DNA of 64,000 bases from Speluncibacter jeojiensis (GTDB lineage: Bacteria > Actinomycetota > Actinomycetes > Mycobacteriales > Mycobacteriaceae): positions 372,001 to 436,000 of the forward strand of contig NZ_JAAIVF010000003.1 of NCBI RefSeq assembly GCF_029589495.1, in the 5' to 3' direction. The notes beneath the pieces are model-generated. The model had not been told where the DNA came from, searched no databases, and saw nothing but the letters and a program-made list of their open reading frames with translations. Below, in pieces: positions 34,934-43,759 of this stretch (position 1 is the stretch's first letter; each line of letters starts with the position of its first letter). Position numbers and translations under genes: made by a program.

Positions 34934-36184
34934 TTACCGCAATGGATCAAATGGCATCAGCCTATTCGGCACCGTGTCTGTACAGATCGACTCGGCCAAC
35001 AACCGCCCGGTCGCCGGCCCCAGGGTCATCCCCTCCATGCCGTGCCCGCCTGCCACGAACACCCGGGGCGAGGTGGTCCGCCCGATCAGCGGCAATCCGT
35101 CCGCAGTACAGGGCCGTGACCCCACCCACTCGTCCCGCCTGTCGTCGAGGTTCACGCCCTGCAGCAACGGCCGCACGGACTCGACGATCGCCGCGATCCG
35201 TCGCGTGTCCAGCGGGGCGTCGTCCGGGCGGAACTCCATCATCCCGGCGATCCGCATCCGGTCGACCAAGGGCGTGCACACCACCGACGCTGCGGGAAAG
35301 TACACCGGACCCGGCGGCATCGGCTCGGCCGCGACCGTAAAGCTGTAACCGCGGCCGGCCCGGACCCTCGCCCGCACGCCGAACTCCCCCGCCAGCGCAT
35401 TCAGCGACGCGCCGCCGGCAAGGACGACGCCGTCGAATTCCTCGGCGAGATCGCCTGCGGTGACCTCGGTGCGCCCGGCTCGGTCGCGCACCGAGGTGAC
35501 CTCCCGTCCGGCGCGGAGGACTCCCCCGCGATCGATGACCCGCTCGGCCAACGCCGTCACGAAGGCGGCCGGGTCCAGCCGGCGTTGCCCGCCCAAGCGC
35601 AGCGCCGCGCGAATCCTGGTCGAGAGCAGCGGCACCATCGCCCGCGCCTCCGCCACAGCAAGGCGCTCGACAAGGACCTGCTGACCGACCTCTCCGAGTC
35701 GACGCGCCTCTGTCAGGAACGCCTCGGCCTCGGATGGATCGACGCACCCGATGACGAACGGGTCGGCCTCACGCGGCGCGTGGTCCACGCCGTCGGCGGC
35801 CAGCAGGTCGTAGGCATCGAGGGCCTGGCCGTTGAGGTGCACCAGGCTCCGCATCGAGGCCCGCCACCGGCGCCGCGTGCTGTTGCGCGCCAACCGGGCA
35901 AGAAAGGCGACGAGGTCCGGACCGGGCGGGTAGGGAACATACAGCGGCGACGTCGGCCGGAAGAAACGGCGGATGCCGTGGGAGAAGATCGCCGGCTCCG
36001 GTAGGGGCGTGCTCAGCGAGGGCGTGATCCAACCTGCGTTTCCCCGCGACGCGCCCCCTGCGGGTCCGGTCCGATCGAAGACCGTCACCTCGACGCCTCG
36101 CTCCTGCAGGAACCAGGCCGTCGACAACCCGACGATCCCGGCACCGACCACGCCCATCGCGCGGGGGTTCGAATTCACCCTCAC
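34934..36184 (-). CDS. dadA: D-amino-acid dehydrogenase-like FAD oxidoreductase
   Basis: A 416-residue flavoprotein of the DAO/DadA family. The dinucleotide fold is VVGAGIVGLSTAWFLQERG near residues 12-30, followed by the GGASRGNAGWI loop typical of DadA. The C-terminal FAD motif is VFVAGGHGMEGMTLGPATGRLLAE. DadA oxidises D-amino acids to 2-oxo acids and ammonia at the membrane. It lies 91 bp downstream of an APC permease on the same strand and is likely co-transcribed. A regulator and an L-amino-acid dehydrogenase gene stand across the divergent promoter. The start is GTG with AAGGGACA upstream. Confidence 0.87.
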   Translation of the reverse strand: MRVNSNPRAMGVVGAGIVGLSTAWFLQERGVEVTVFDRTGPAGGASRGNAGWITPSLSTPLPEPAIFSHGIRRFFRPTSPLYVPYPPGPDLVAFLARLARNSTRRRWRASMRSLVHLNGQALDAYDLLAADGVDHAPREADPFVIGCVDPSEAEAFLTEARRLGEVGQQVLVERLAVAEARAMVPLLSTRIRAALRLGGQRRLDPAAFVTALAERVIDRGGVLRAGREVTSVRDRAGRTEVTAGDLAEEFDGVVLAGGASLNALAGEFGVRARVRAGRGYSFTVAAEPMPPGPVYFPAASVVCTPLVDRMRIAGMMEFRPDDAPLDTRRIAAIVESVRPLLQGVNLDDRRDEWVGSRPCTADGLPLIGRTTSPRVFVAGGHGMEGMTLGPATGRLLAESICTDTVPNRLMPFDPLR

Positions 36185-36275
36185 TGTCCCTTCTCGGAGA
36201 ACACCGACCCGCGGAGGGAATCAACTGAAACCACCGCCGCCGCCGGCGTCGATTTGCCGGGCCGACTTTCCCGGC

Positions 36276-37739
36276 TCACGCCCGCTGCGGCTGGACCGGC
36301 TGCCGCCCTTTGACCGCAAAACGATGAATTGCATAGCAGACCGGCACGATTCCCAGTCCCAGGATCAACGAGAGACGTTGCGTCGGGTCGAACCCCATGG
36401 CGACGAACACCGCGATGTTCATCACGATGACGAGCACGGGTGTGACGGGAAACCACGGCGCCGCATAAGGAAGATCCGACACACGCCCCCCGTCCCGGAC
36501 GTACTGCCGCCGGAAACGGAACTGGGACCAGGCGATGGCCATCCAGCTGAGCGCGCCGCCGATTCCGCTCACGGAAATCAGGAAAACGAACAGGGTGTCT
36601 GCCGCGACGATGCTGGACAGCAGCGAAAAGAGTCCGAAAACGAGCGTCACGACCAAGGCGATGAACGGGATCCCCCGCTTCGTGGTGCGACCGAATGCCC
36701 GCGGCGCTGCGTGTTCTTTCGACAGTGACCAGAGGATGCGGGTGCACATGTAGAGCCCGGTGTTCCCGACGGACAACACCGCGATGAGCACGACGAAGTT
36801 CATCAGACTCGCCGAGTACGGGATGCCGATGCTGTTGAAAACCGTCACGAACGGGCTCTCGTTCAGGCCCACCTTCTGCCACGGGATCAGTGCCACGAGG
36901 ATGACGATCGCGCCGAGGTACAGGAACACCAAACGGAACACGATCGTCTTGACCGCCCTCGGGACGGCCTTGCTCGGGTTCCGGGTCTCGCCGGCGGCCA
37001 CCCCCATGACCTCGGATCCCATGAAGGTGTAGACGACCGTCATCATCGCCGCGAAAACCGCACCGATGCTCGTGGGGAAGAATCCACCGTGCTCCGTGAA
37101 GTTCGACAGGAACGGCGGCGCCTGGTCCCGCATCCCGATCACACCGAACATGGCCAGAGCGCCCAGCACGATGAACATCGCCACCGCCAGGACCTTGATC
37201 CCGGCGAGCAGATACTCCGTCTCCGCGAAGGAACGCGCGGTGAAGCAGTTGATGAGGAAGAGAACGACGATGAAGAAGGCCGACCACACCCACGTGGGCG
37301 TGTTCGGGAACCAGTACCTCATGATGATGCCGGCCGAGAGGAACTCCAATCCGATGAAGCTGGCCCAGCTCAGCCAGTAGATCCAGCCGATCGTGAACCC
37401 CGTGCCCGGCCCGATGAACTTCGTGGCGTGGGCCTGGAACGAACCCGACACCGGCATGACGACCGACAGCTCCCCGAGGCAGACCATCGTGAGGTAGAGC
37501 AACACGCCACCGACGATGTACGCGACGATGGTGCCTCCGGGTCCGGCCTGACCGATGACCTGGCCGGTCCCCAGGAACAGTCCGGTTCCGATGACGCCGG
37601 CGAGGGTGATCATGAACAGGTGCCGGCTGCTCATCACACGCTTGAGCGCCTTTCCGTCCTGGGGTTCAGCGATTCGCCCCTCTTCGGGCGTCTCGGACGG
37701 CGAGTCCTCCACGGGCTCGGTTGTCGATGTATGGGTCAC
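36276..37739 (-). CDS. APC-family amino-acid permease (D-Ala/D-Ser/Gly CycA-like)
   Basis: A 487-residue permease with about 12 membrane helices. The APC signature is LFMITLAGVIGTGLFLGTGQVIGQAGPGG in TM1, and ALKRVMSSRHL precedes it. Later motifs are FTIGWIYWLSWASF, AAGETRNPSKAVPRA and ILWSLSKEHAAPRAFGRTTKRGIP. The family includes CycA, the proline-specific and the aromatic permeases. With dadA downstream, a D-amino-acid or broad substrate is plausible. The GTG start (37737-37739) has GAGGAG upstream; the open frame before it is ignored. An operator-like site lies 74 bases upstream. Confidence 0.88.
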   Translation of the reverse strand: MTHTSTTEPVEDSPSETPEEGRIAEPQDGKALKRVMSSRHLFMITLAGVIGTGLFLGTGQVIGQAGPGGTIVAYIVGGVLLYLTMVCLGELSVVMPVSGSFQAHATKFIGPGTGFTIGWIYWLSWASFIGLEFLSAGIIMRYWFPNTPTWVWSAFFIVVLFLINCFTARSFAETEYLLAGIKVLAVAMFIVLGALAMFGVIGMRDQAPPFLSNFTEHGGFFPTSIGAVFAAMMTVVYTFMGSEVMGVAAGETRNPSKAVPRAVKTIVFRLVFLYLGAIVILVALIPWQKVGLNESPFVTVFNSIGIPYSASLMNFVVLIAVLSVGNTGLYMCTRILWSLSKEHAAPRAFGRTTKRGIPFIALVVTLVFGLFSLLSSIVAADTLFVFLISVSGIGGALSWMAIAWSQFRFRRQYVRDGGRVSDLPYAAPWFPVTPVLVIVMNIAVFVAMGFDPTQRLSLILGLGIVPVCYAIHRFAVKGRQPVQPQRA

Positions 37740-37812
37740 AGTGGGCGCTCCTCGAAGTTCGGTGGCCTCGGCACGAGACGCCGTTCTCGGCGCGCCGTCC
37801 TGCACTCAGGAA

Positions 37813-37833
37813 ACTGACTAGCCACTCAGTCAG
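37813..37833. promoter_or_regulatory. Operator site 1 of the TetR regulon
   Basis: ACTGACT-N4-ACTCAGT followed by CAG, between the permease and TetR start codons. It matches the site at 38602-38622 (ACTGACT-N4-ACTCAGT) apart from the spacer. Another half-site, GCACTCAG, lies at 37802-37809. Confidence 0.6.
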
Positions 37834-37926
37834 GTTCCACCACTGTGCGGTCTACGTCACATTATTGTCAAGCTTCCGGCCACATCACAGTCTGGCGCCG
37901 ACGGGCACGCCAGTACGATCACAGCC

Positions 37927-38520
37927 GTGCCACGAGTGAAGAAGGACGCCGCCGACCGGCGCGAGGACATCCTCAACGCCACCCTCGAGACGATCGAGGA
38001 GAAGGGCATCGACCAGCTGCGGGGAGCCGATCTCGCCAAACGGCTCGGCGTGAGCGCGGGGTTGATCTTCTACCACTTCGACAACCTCGAGAACCTCGTC
38101 ATCTCCGCGATCCGGTTTGCCGCCGACCAGGACATGAACCACCTTCGGACCACCCTCGAGGGTGCAGACGGGGACACCACGACACGCGTACGCGCGGTGC
38201 TGCACGAATACGGACCGACAGGTGCCGCATTCGGCTGGCGGCTCTGGATCGAGTCATGGTCCGCAAGCCTTCGGAACCCCGAGTTGCGCAAGGTGATCCG
38301 CACGCTCGACGCCGGCTGGCGCGATGTCCTCACCGATCTGATCGACGCGGGCACGCGCTCCGGGGAGTTCACCTGCCCCGACCCGTCCGCCGCGGCGTGG
38401 CGCCTGACCTCATTGCTCGACGGGCTGACGGTCCAGCAGGTCGTGTTCGACGAGGCCGTCACCGCGGACCAGGTGGCGGACTGGATGGACCTGGCAATGT
38501 CCCGCGAACTGGGCATCTGA
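37927..38520 (+). CDS. TetR-family regulator of the amino-acid catabolic locus
   Basis: A 197-residue TetR protein similar in plan to BetI. The DNA-binding domain is at residues 8-55 (ADRREDILNATLETIEEKGIDQL, then RGADLAKRLGVSAGLIFYHFDN). The C-terminal ligand domain contains AAWRLTSLLDGLTVQQVV. It sits between two divergently transcribed arms and each arm has the same operator, so it probably represses permease-dadA, itself and the six-gene operon until the substrate or a CoA product binds. The start is GTG. Confidence 0.9.
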   Translation: MPRVKKDAADRREDILNATLETIEEKGIDQLRGADLAKRLGVSAGLIFYHFDNLENLVISAIRFAADQDMNHLRTTLEGADGDTTTRVRAVLHEYGPTGAAFGWRLWIESWSASLRNPELRKVIRTLDAGWRDVLTDLIDAGTRSGEFTCPDPSAAAWRLTSLLDGLTVQQVVFDEAVTADQVADWMDLAMSRELGI

Positions 38521-38575
38521 GCGCTCCACCCGCTGCCGGCCGAACCGGCGCCCGGGACCGCGCGCGGCACATCCC

Positions 38576-38622
38576 TTGACCGCTCTTGTGACGCCTGTCA
38601 TACTGACTGAGCACTCAGTAAG
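38576..38622 (+). promoter_or_regulatory. Operon promoter overlapped by operator site 2
   Basis: TTGACC (38576-38581) and CATACT (38599-38604) are 17 bases apart. The operator ACTGACT-N4-ACTCAGT (from 38602) overlaps the -10 and the start point, an arrangement for repression. The first gene begins at 38669. Confidence 0.65.
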
Positions 38623-38668
38623 CATGAGAGTTCGCACCGACCCTCCCGGCAAGACAACAGGAGCCCCC

Positions 38669-39892
38669 ATGTCCATGACCCTCCCGAACGCCGTCGGCGC
38701 CACCGACGGACAGCGCGACGACCAGGCCTTCTTCGAGGCCGTCTGGCGTGACCCCGAGAGCAGCGCCACCGGCTACGTCGTCATCGACCGCCTGGTACGC
38801 GGGGTCTCCTCGGGCGGGCTGCGCATGCGCGCCGGCTGCACGCTCGACGAGGTGCGCGGCCTGGCCCGCGGCATGACGCTCAAGGAGTCGATCCACTTCG
38901 AGCCCGGCGCCCGCTACGTGCCGCTCGGCGGCGCCAAGGGCGGCATCGACTTCGACCCGTACAGCCCCGAGGCCGACGGCGTGCTCCGCCGCTTCCTCGC
39001 GGCCATGGCGCCGCTGATCGAGCAGCGCTGGACCATGGGCGAGGACTTCGGCGTGCAGCAGAGCACCATCGACGAGATGCTGCCCGGCCTGGGCCTGACC
39101 AGCTCCATCCAGGCCGCCGACCAAGTGGTCGACGACCCGGCCGCCGCGCAGCTGCGCATGAAGACGGCCTTCGCCAGCGTCGTCGACGGGATCCGGCTCG
39201 ACGAGCTCGTCGGCGGCTACGGCGTGGCCCAGGCCGCGCTGGCCGCCATGAAGCGTCGCGGCATCGCGGCCCGCGGCGCGAGCGCGGTCGTCCAGGGCTT
39301 CGGTTCGATGGGCGGCGCCACGGCCCGCTACCTGGCCGAGGCCGGCGTACGCATCGTCGGCATCGTCGATGTCGAGGGCCTGGTGCACAACCCCCTCGGC
39401 CTCGACGTCGAAGAGCTGCTGCACACCCGCAGTGCCAAGGGCAACGTCGACCGCACGGCGCTGCGGTCCGACGACCGGCAGCTGGCCGCCGACGAGTGGC
39501 TCGACCTCGAGGCCGACGTGCTGGTGCCCGCCGCCATCTCGTACTGCATCACCGCCGAGAACCAGTCGCGCATCCGCGCCCAGATCATCGCCGAGGCCGC
39601 CAACATGCCGGTCACTCCCGAGGCCGAGGCACTGCTCACCGCCCGCGGCGTGGAGGTCTCCCCCGATTTCGTCGCCAACTCGGCCACCAATGCGTGGTGG
39701 TGGTGGGTGTTCTTCGGCGACGTCGACGGCACCCCCGAGCAGTCGTTCAGGAAGATCGCCGACCGCATGCAGACGCTCAGCCACGAGATGTTCGACCTGG
39801 CCGACGCAGAGCAGGTCAGCCTGCGCGAGGCCGCCTTCGTGCTCGCCTCGCAGCGCCTCGACGTGATCACCGCCGAGTTCCCCATCTACTGA
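38669..39892 (+). CDS. Glu/Leu/Phe/Val-dehydrogenase-family protein
   Basis: A 407-residue NAD(P)-dependent amino-acid dehydrogenase. The N-terminal domain has GMTLKESIHFEPGARYVPLGGAKGG, with the substrate and catalytic lysines at positions 72 and 90. The cofactor domain has VVQGFGSMGGATARYLAE, and late motifs are VLVPAAISYCIT and AEAANMPVTPEAEALL. The catalytic Asp region reads TMGEDFGVQQ, closer to LeuDH-like TxEDxG than to glutamate dehydrogenases, so the substrate is probably not glutamate. It would deaminate an L-amino acid to a 2-oxo acid. It is the first gene of the operon; GGAG stands before the ATG. Confidence 0.87.
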   Translation: MSMTLPNAVGATDGQRDDQAFFEAVWRDPESSATGYVVIDRLVRGVSSGGLRMRAGCTLDEVRGLARGMTLKESIHFEPGARYVPLGGAKGGIDFDPYSPEADGVLRRFLAAMAPLIEQRWTMGEDFGVQQSTIDEMLPGLGLTSSIQAADQVVDDPAAAQLRMKTAFASVVDGIRLDELVGGYGVAQAALAAMKRRGIAARGASAVVQGFGSMGGATARYLAEAGVRIVGIVDVEGLVHNPLGLDVEELLHTRSAKGNVDRTALRSDDRQLAADEWLDLEADVLVPAAISYCITAENQSRIRAQIIAEAANMPVTPEAEALLTARGVEVSPDFVANSATNAWWWWVFFGDVDGTPEQSFRKIADRMQTLSHEMFDLADAEQVSLREAAFVLASQRLDVITAEFPIY

Positions 39893-39983
39893 TCCCCCAC
39901 CCGGACCTCTGCCGACACCTCGGCAGCACCCAGCACCACCCCAGCCCGCCGCCTCCGGCCGCGGCGCTGAGAAAGCGATGTGA

Positions 39984-41585
39984 ATGATGTCCCGCCCGCT
40001 CGTCAACGGTGGCCAGGCGATCGTCGACGCCCTCGTCGCGCACGGCGTCGACACCGTCTTCGGCATCCCCGGCACACACAACCTGGCGGTGTACTCGGCG
40101 CTCAAGTCCTCGCCGATCCGACATGTCTCTCCCCGCCACGAGCAGGGCGCCGGCTACGCCGCCGACGGGTACGCGCGGCTCGGTGGCCGCCCGGGCGTCG
40201 TGGTCACCACCACGGGCCCGGCGATCCTCAACGCGGCGACCGCCGCGGCGCAGGCGTACTCGGACTCCATCCCCGTGCTGTTCATCGCCCCGGGCATGCC
40301 GCTGACCCACCCCGGCGGGCACAACGGACTGCTGCACGAGGTGCGCAGTCAGTTCGACGCGATGAGCGCCGTGGTCGGCTACGCCCAGCGCGTGACCAGT
40401 GTCGAGGAGATCCCACACGCCGTCGCCCAGTGCTTCGCCGCGATGACCGCCGGGCGGCCGCGTCCGGCATACCTCGAGGTGCCGCTCGACCTGCTCGAGC
40501 ACGAAGCCGAGGCCGATACCGTGATCGTCGAATCCCCGGTGGCGCAGGCGACCGCGGTGCCCGCCGAGGCGCAGTTGGGTGCGGCGGCCGAACTGCTGCG
40601 CGGCGCACGACGGCCCTTGATCGTCGCCGGTGGCGGCTGCAGCGGCGCGGCGGGCGAGCTGCGTGCGTTCGCCGAGACACTGGGCGCTCCCGTCGTCACC
40701 TCCGCCAACGGCAAGGGCGTGCTGGACGAGGCGCACCCGCTCTCGCTCGGCGCAGGTGTACAGCACCGCGTCTTGCTCGAGATCGCCACCGAGGCCGACG
40801 TGGTGGTGGCCGTGGGCACCGAACTCGCGCCCGCGGACTGGTGGTGGGGACCGCTGCCGCGGACGCCCCTGATCCGCATCGACATCGACCCGACGTCGAT
40901 CGCCACCAATGCCCGCCCCACCGTGGGCGTGGTCGGGGACGCCGGTGCGGCGCTGGCCGAGCTGACCAAGCGCCTCCCGGCCGTGCCCGGAACGTCACCC
41001 GCCGAGGTCGACACCTGGCGTACCCGGCTGCAGGCCGACGCCCGCGAGATCGGCGCCGCCTATCTGGGACTCTGCTCGTCGCTCGAGGCGGCGCTGGGCG
41101 ACGACGCCGTCATCGCCGCCGACAGCTCCATGTCCTGCTACTACGGACTCCTCGGCTCCCTGCCGCTGCACCGGCCACGTTCCTTCCTGTATCCGGCGGG
41201 ACTCGGAACGCTCGGTTACGGCCTCCCCGCCGCGATCGGCGCCAAGCTCGCCGAGCCGCAGCGTGAGGTGGTCGCGGTGCTCGGCGACGGTGGGGTCATG
41301 TTCACGATCGCCGAGCTCGCCTCGGCCGCCGAGGCGGGCCTGGCGCTGCCGGTGGTGATCGTCGACAACGGTGGCTACGGCGAGATCCGCAACGAGATGG
41401 CCGACCGCGACGGCCACGTGCACGCAGTGGACCTGCCGGCCCCCGACTTCCCGGCGCTCGCGCGCGCACTCGGCTGCCACGGCGTGGCCGTCGCCTCGGA
41501 CGACGAGGTCGGCCCCGCGGTGCGCGCGGCCTTCGCCGCCGACCGCCCGACGCTCGTCCACGTGCGCGAGCAGTCCGCCGACTGA
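39984..41585 (+). CDS. Thiamine-diphosphate 2-oxo-acid decarboxylase-like enzyme
   Basis: A 533-residue enzyme of the acetolactate synthase/benzoylformate decarboxylase superfamily. The catalytic Glu is in RHEQGAGYAADGYAR; the TPP-Mg motif runs from GDGGVMF to IVDNGGYGEI. The FIAPGMP and GHNGLLHEVRSQ segments resemble the AruI (5-guanidino-2-oxopentanoate decarboxylase) group more than acetolactate synthases, which also need a small subunit absent here. In this operon it most likely decarboxylates the 2-oxo acid from the upstream dehydrogenase to an aldehyde. Exact substrate unknown. Two adjacent ATG codons (39984, 39987) are possible starts. Confidence 0.85.
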   Translation: MMSRPLVNGGQAIVDALVAHGVDTVFGIPGTHNLAVYSALKSSPIRHVSPRHEQGAGYAADGYARLGGRPGVVVTTTGPAILNAATAAAQAYSDSIPVLFIAPGMPLTHPGGHNGLLHEVRSQFDAMSAVVGYAQRVTSVEEIPHAVAQCFAAMTAGRPRPAYLEVPLDLLEHEAEADTVIVESPVAQATAVPAEAQLGAAAELLRGARRPLIVAGGGCSGAAGELRAFAETLGAPVVTSANGKGVLDEAHPLSLGAGVQHRVLLEIATEADVVVAVGTELAPADWWWGPLPRTPLIRIDIDPTSIATNARPTVGVVGDAGAALAELTKRLPAVPGTSPAEVDTWRTRLQADAREIGAAYLGLCSSLEAALGDDAVIAADSSMSCYYGLLGSLPLHRPRSFLYPAGLGTLGYGLPAAIGAKLAEPQREVVAVLGDGGVMFTIAELASAAEAGLALPVVIVDNGGYGEIRNEMADRDGHVHAVDLPAPDFPALARALGCHGVAVASDDEVGPAVRAAFAADRPTLVHVREQSAD

Positions 41586-41643
41586 TCGCACGACACGCCG
41601 CCACGCAGCACCACACCCACTCTCTGCCCAAAGGACCCCTGCC

Positions 41644-43719
41644 ATGCTCGACACCACCCTGCCCGCCCCTGCGGCCGTCACACCGGACCAGCGTGATCGC
41701 CACGCGCTGAGCATGTTCCGCGATCCCGCTTCGGTGGCCGTCGTCGGGGCCAGCGACGACCCCGCGAAGTGGGGGTACTGGCTCGCGCGGGGCGCCCTGC
41801 TGGGCCGGGACAGGCGTGAGGTGTTCCTGGTCAACCGCGGTGGCGGCACCGTGCTGGGCGCACCGGCGTATCGCACTCTGTCCGAGCTGCCCACCGCCCC
41901 GGAACTGGTCGCATTGTGTGTGCCGCCGGCCTCGGTCGGTGGGGTCGTCGACGAGGCTCTGGCCCTCGGCGGGCGCGGATTCCTCGGGATCACCGCCGGT
42001 GTGCCCGACGAGGACGCCATCGCCGGCCGGATCCGCGCGGCCGGTGCCCGGTTGGTCGGTATGAACAGTCTCGGCATCGTCGACGCCGGGACCGACCTGC
42101 AACTCGCGTGGGGCGGCTTCGCCTCCGGCGACATCGCGATCGTCTCGCAGAGCGGTCAGCTCGGCTCGGAGATCGCGGGGCTGGCGGCGCGGGCCGGGAT
42201 GGGGATCTCGCGGTTCGTCTCGATCGGGAACCAGACCGACGTCAGCGCCGTGGAACTGCTCGACGACCTCGTCGGCGACGAGCACACCCGGGTGGTCGCG
42301 CTCTATCTGGAGAGCTTCGCCGGCGGCGCCGACCTGATCGGCACCCTGGCCCGCCTGCGGGAGGCCGGCAAGCACACGCTGCTGCTCACGGTCGGCGCGT
42401 CCGACGCGAGCACTCGGCTCGCCCACTCGCATACCGGTTCGATGACCTCTGCCGTCGACATCGTCGACGCCGCGGTCCGCGCCGCGGGGGCCGTCCGGGT
42501 GCACACGCCCGGCGAGGTCGTGGAGGTCGCACGGCTGCTCGCCTGGTCCGAACCGCCCGCCGGGCCGCGCATCGGGATCATCGGCGACAGCGGCGGCCAG
42601 ACCGGGATCGCCGCCGACGTGGCCGCCGCTGCGAACCTCGACGTCGCCGAGTTCTCGTCGCCGCTGTCGACCCGGCTCGCGGCGCTGCTGCCCGCCGGTG
42701 CGGCGTGCTCGAACCCCGTCGACCTCGCGGGTGCGGGCGAGCAGGACCTGACCAGCTACCTCTCGGTGGTCCAGGACCTGCTCGATTCGGAGGAGACCGA
42801 CTCGGTCCTGCTCACCGGGTATTTCGGCAGCTACTCGGTGGACAATCCCGCGCACGCGGCGCAGGAGGTCGACCTGGTCGCCCGGATGACGGCCGCGGCG
42901 CGGCGGGTCCGCAAGCCCTTCGTCGTCCACTCGATGGTCGTGCACGGCCCCGCGGTCGACGCGATGCGTGAGCACGGGCTCCCCGTGTACCCGCACATCG
43001 AGACCGCGATCCGGGCGGTGTCCGCGGCGACGTCGCTGGCGACCACCCCCCGGTCGCCGCACGTCACCGCGACCTCCGGCCCCGCACTCGAGGGCACTGG
43101 ATACGTTGCGGCACAAGAGTTCCTGAGCGGAACTGGACTACGGTTCCCCGCGGGCCGGGTGGTCCGATGCGAGCACGACCTCGCGGCGGTCGCCGAGCTG
43201 ACCGCCCCGTACGTACTCAAGGCCTCGTGGCTCGAGCACAAGAGCGAGGCCGGCGGGGTCCGAGTCGGGATCGCCGACGCCGAGGCACTGCGCACCGAGT
43301 TCACCGCCATGCGCGCGCGGCTCGGCGACGGGGACTACGTGGTCGAGGAGATGGACCGGCGCCCGGACGTCGTCGAGGTGATCCTCGGCGTTCGCCGCGA
43401 CCCGGACTTCGGCCCGGTGGTGCTCGTCGGCGCGGGCGGCACCGAAGCGGAACTCCATCGGGACGTCGCCATCGAGATGGCACCGGTGGACCGGCACACC
43501 GCGCACGCCATGCTGCGCCGGCTCACCAGCCATCCACTGCTGCTCGGCTGGCGCGGCCGCCCCGCCGTCGACATCGAAGCGCTCGTCGACCTCGTCGTCG
43601 CGGTGTCAGAGCACGCCGCCGCGGCGCCGGACGTCGCCGAGGTCGAGATCAACCCGCTGCGAGTCGGGCCCGACGGCGCGCTCGCCGTCGACGCGCTCGT
43701 CGTCCCCGCGCAGGCCTGA
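41644..43719 (+). CDS. NDP-forming acyl-CoA synthetase
   Basis: A 691-residue fused alpha-beta acyl-CoA synthetase of the succinyl-CoA-synthetase-like class. The CoA-binding domain begins RDPASVAVVGASDDPAKWG. The flavodoxin-like ligase domains include SQSGQLGSEIAG, the phosphohistidine loop LAHSHTGSM and GDSGGQTGIAAD. The C-terminal ATP-grasp part includes VLKASWLEHKSEAGGV and EVEINPLRV. Such enzymes convert acid, CoA and ATP to acyl-CoA, ADP and phosphate. In this operon it would activate the acid made by the aldehyde dehydrogenase. The ATG is 58 bp after the decarboxylase. Confidence 0.9.
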   Translation: MLDTTLPAPAAVTPDQRDRHALSMFRDPASVAVVGASDDPAKWGYWLARGALLGRDRREVFLVNRGGGTVLGAPAYRTLSELPTAPELVALCVPPASVGGVVDEALALGGRGFLGITAGVPDEDAIAGRIRAAGARLVGMNSLGIVDAGTDLQLAWGGFASGDIAIVSQSGQLGSEIAGLAARAGMGISRFVSIGNQTDVSAVELLDDLVGDEHTRVVALYLESFAGGADLIGTLARLREAGKHTLLLTVGASDASTRLAHSHTGSMTSAVDIVDAAVRAAGAVRVHTPGEVVEVARLLAWSEPPAGPRIGIIGDSGGQTGIAADVAAAANLDVAEFSSPLSTRLAALLPAGAACSNPVDLAGAGEQDLTSYLSVVQDLLDSEETDSVLLTGYFGSYSVDNPAHAAQEVDLVARMTAAARRVRKPFVVHSMVVHGPAVDAMREHGLPVYPHIETAIRAVSAATSLATTPRSPHVTATSGPALEGTGYVAAQEFLSGTGLRFPAGRVVRCEHDLAAVAELTAPYVLKASWLEHKSEAGGVRVGIADAEALRTEFTAMRARLGDGDYVVEEMDRRPDVVEVILGVRRDPDFGPVVLVGAGGTEAELHRDVAIEMAPVDRHTAHAMLRRLTSHPLLLGWRGRPAVDIEALVDLVVAVSEHAAAAPDVAEVEINPLRVGPDGALAVDALVVPAQA

Positions 43720-43759
43720 CCGCCGCACACACCCACTGCAACCCCCGAGGAGACCCACC

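Noticed and set aside
34724-35119. Plus-strand open frame beginning in the peptide control region
   Set aside because: It runs antisense through the 3' part of dadA, has no ribosome site and no recognisable domain.
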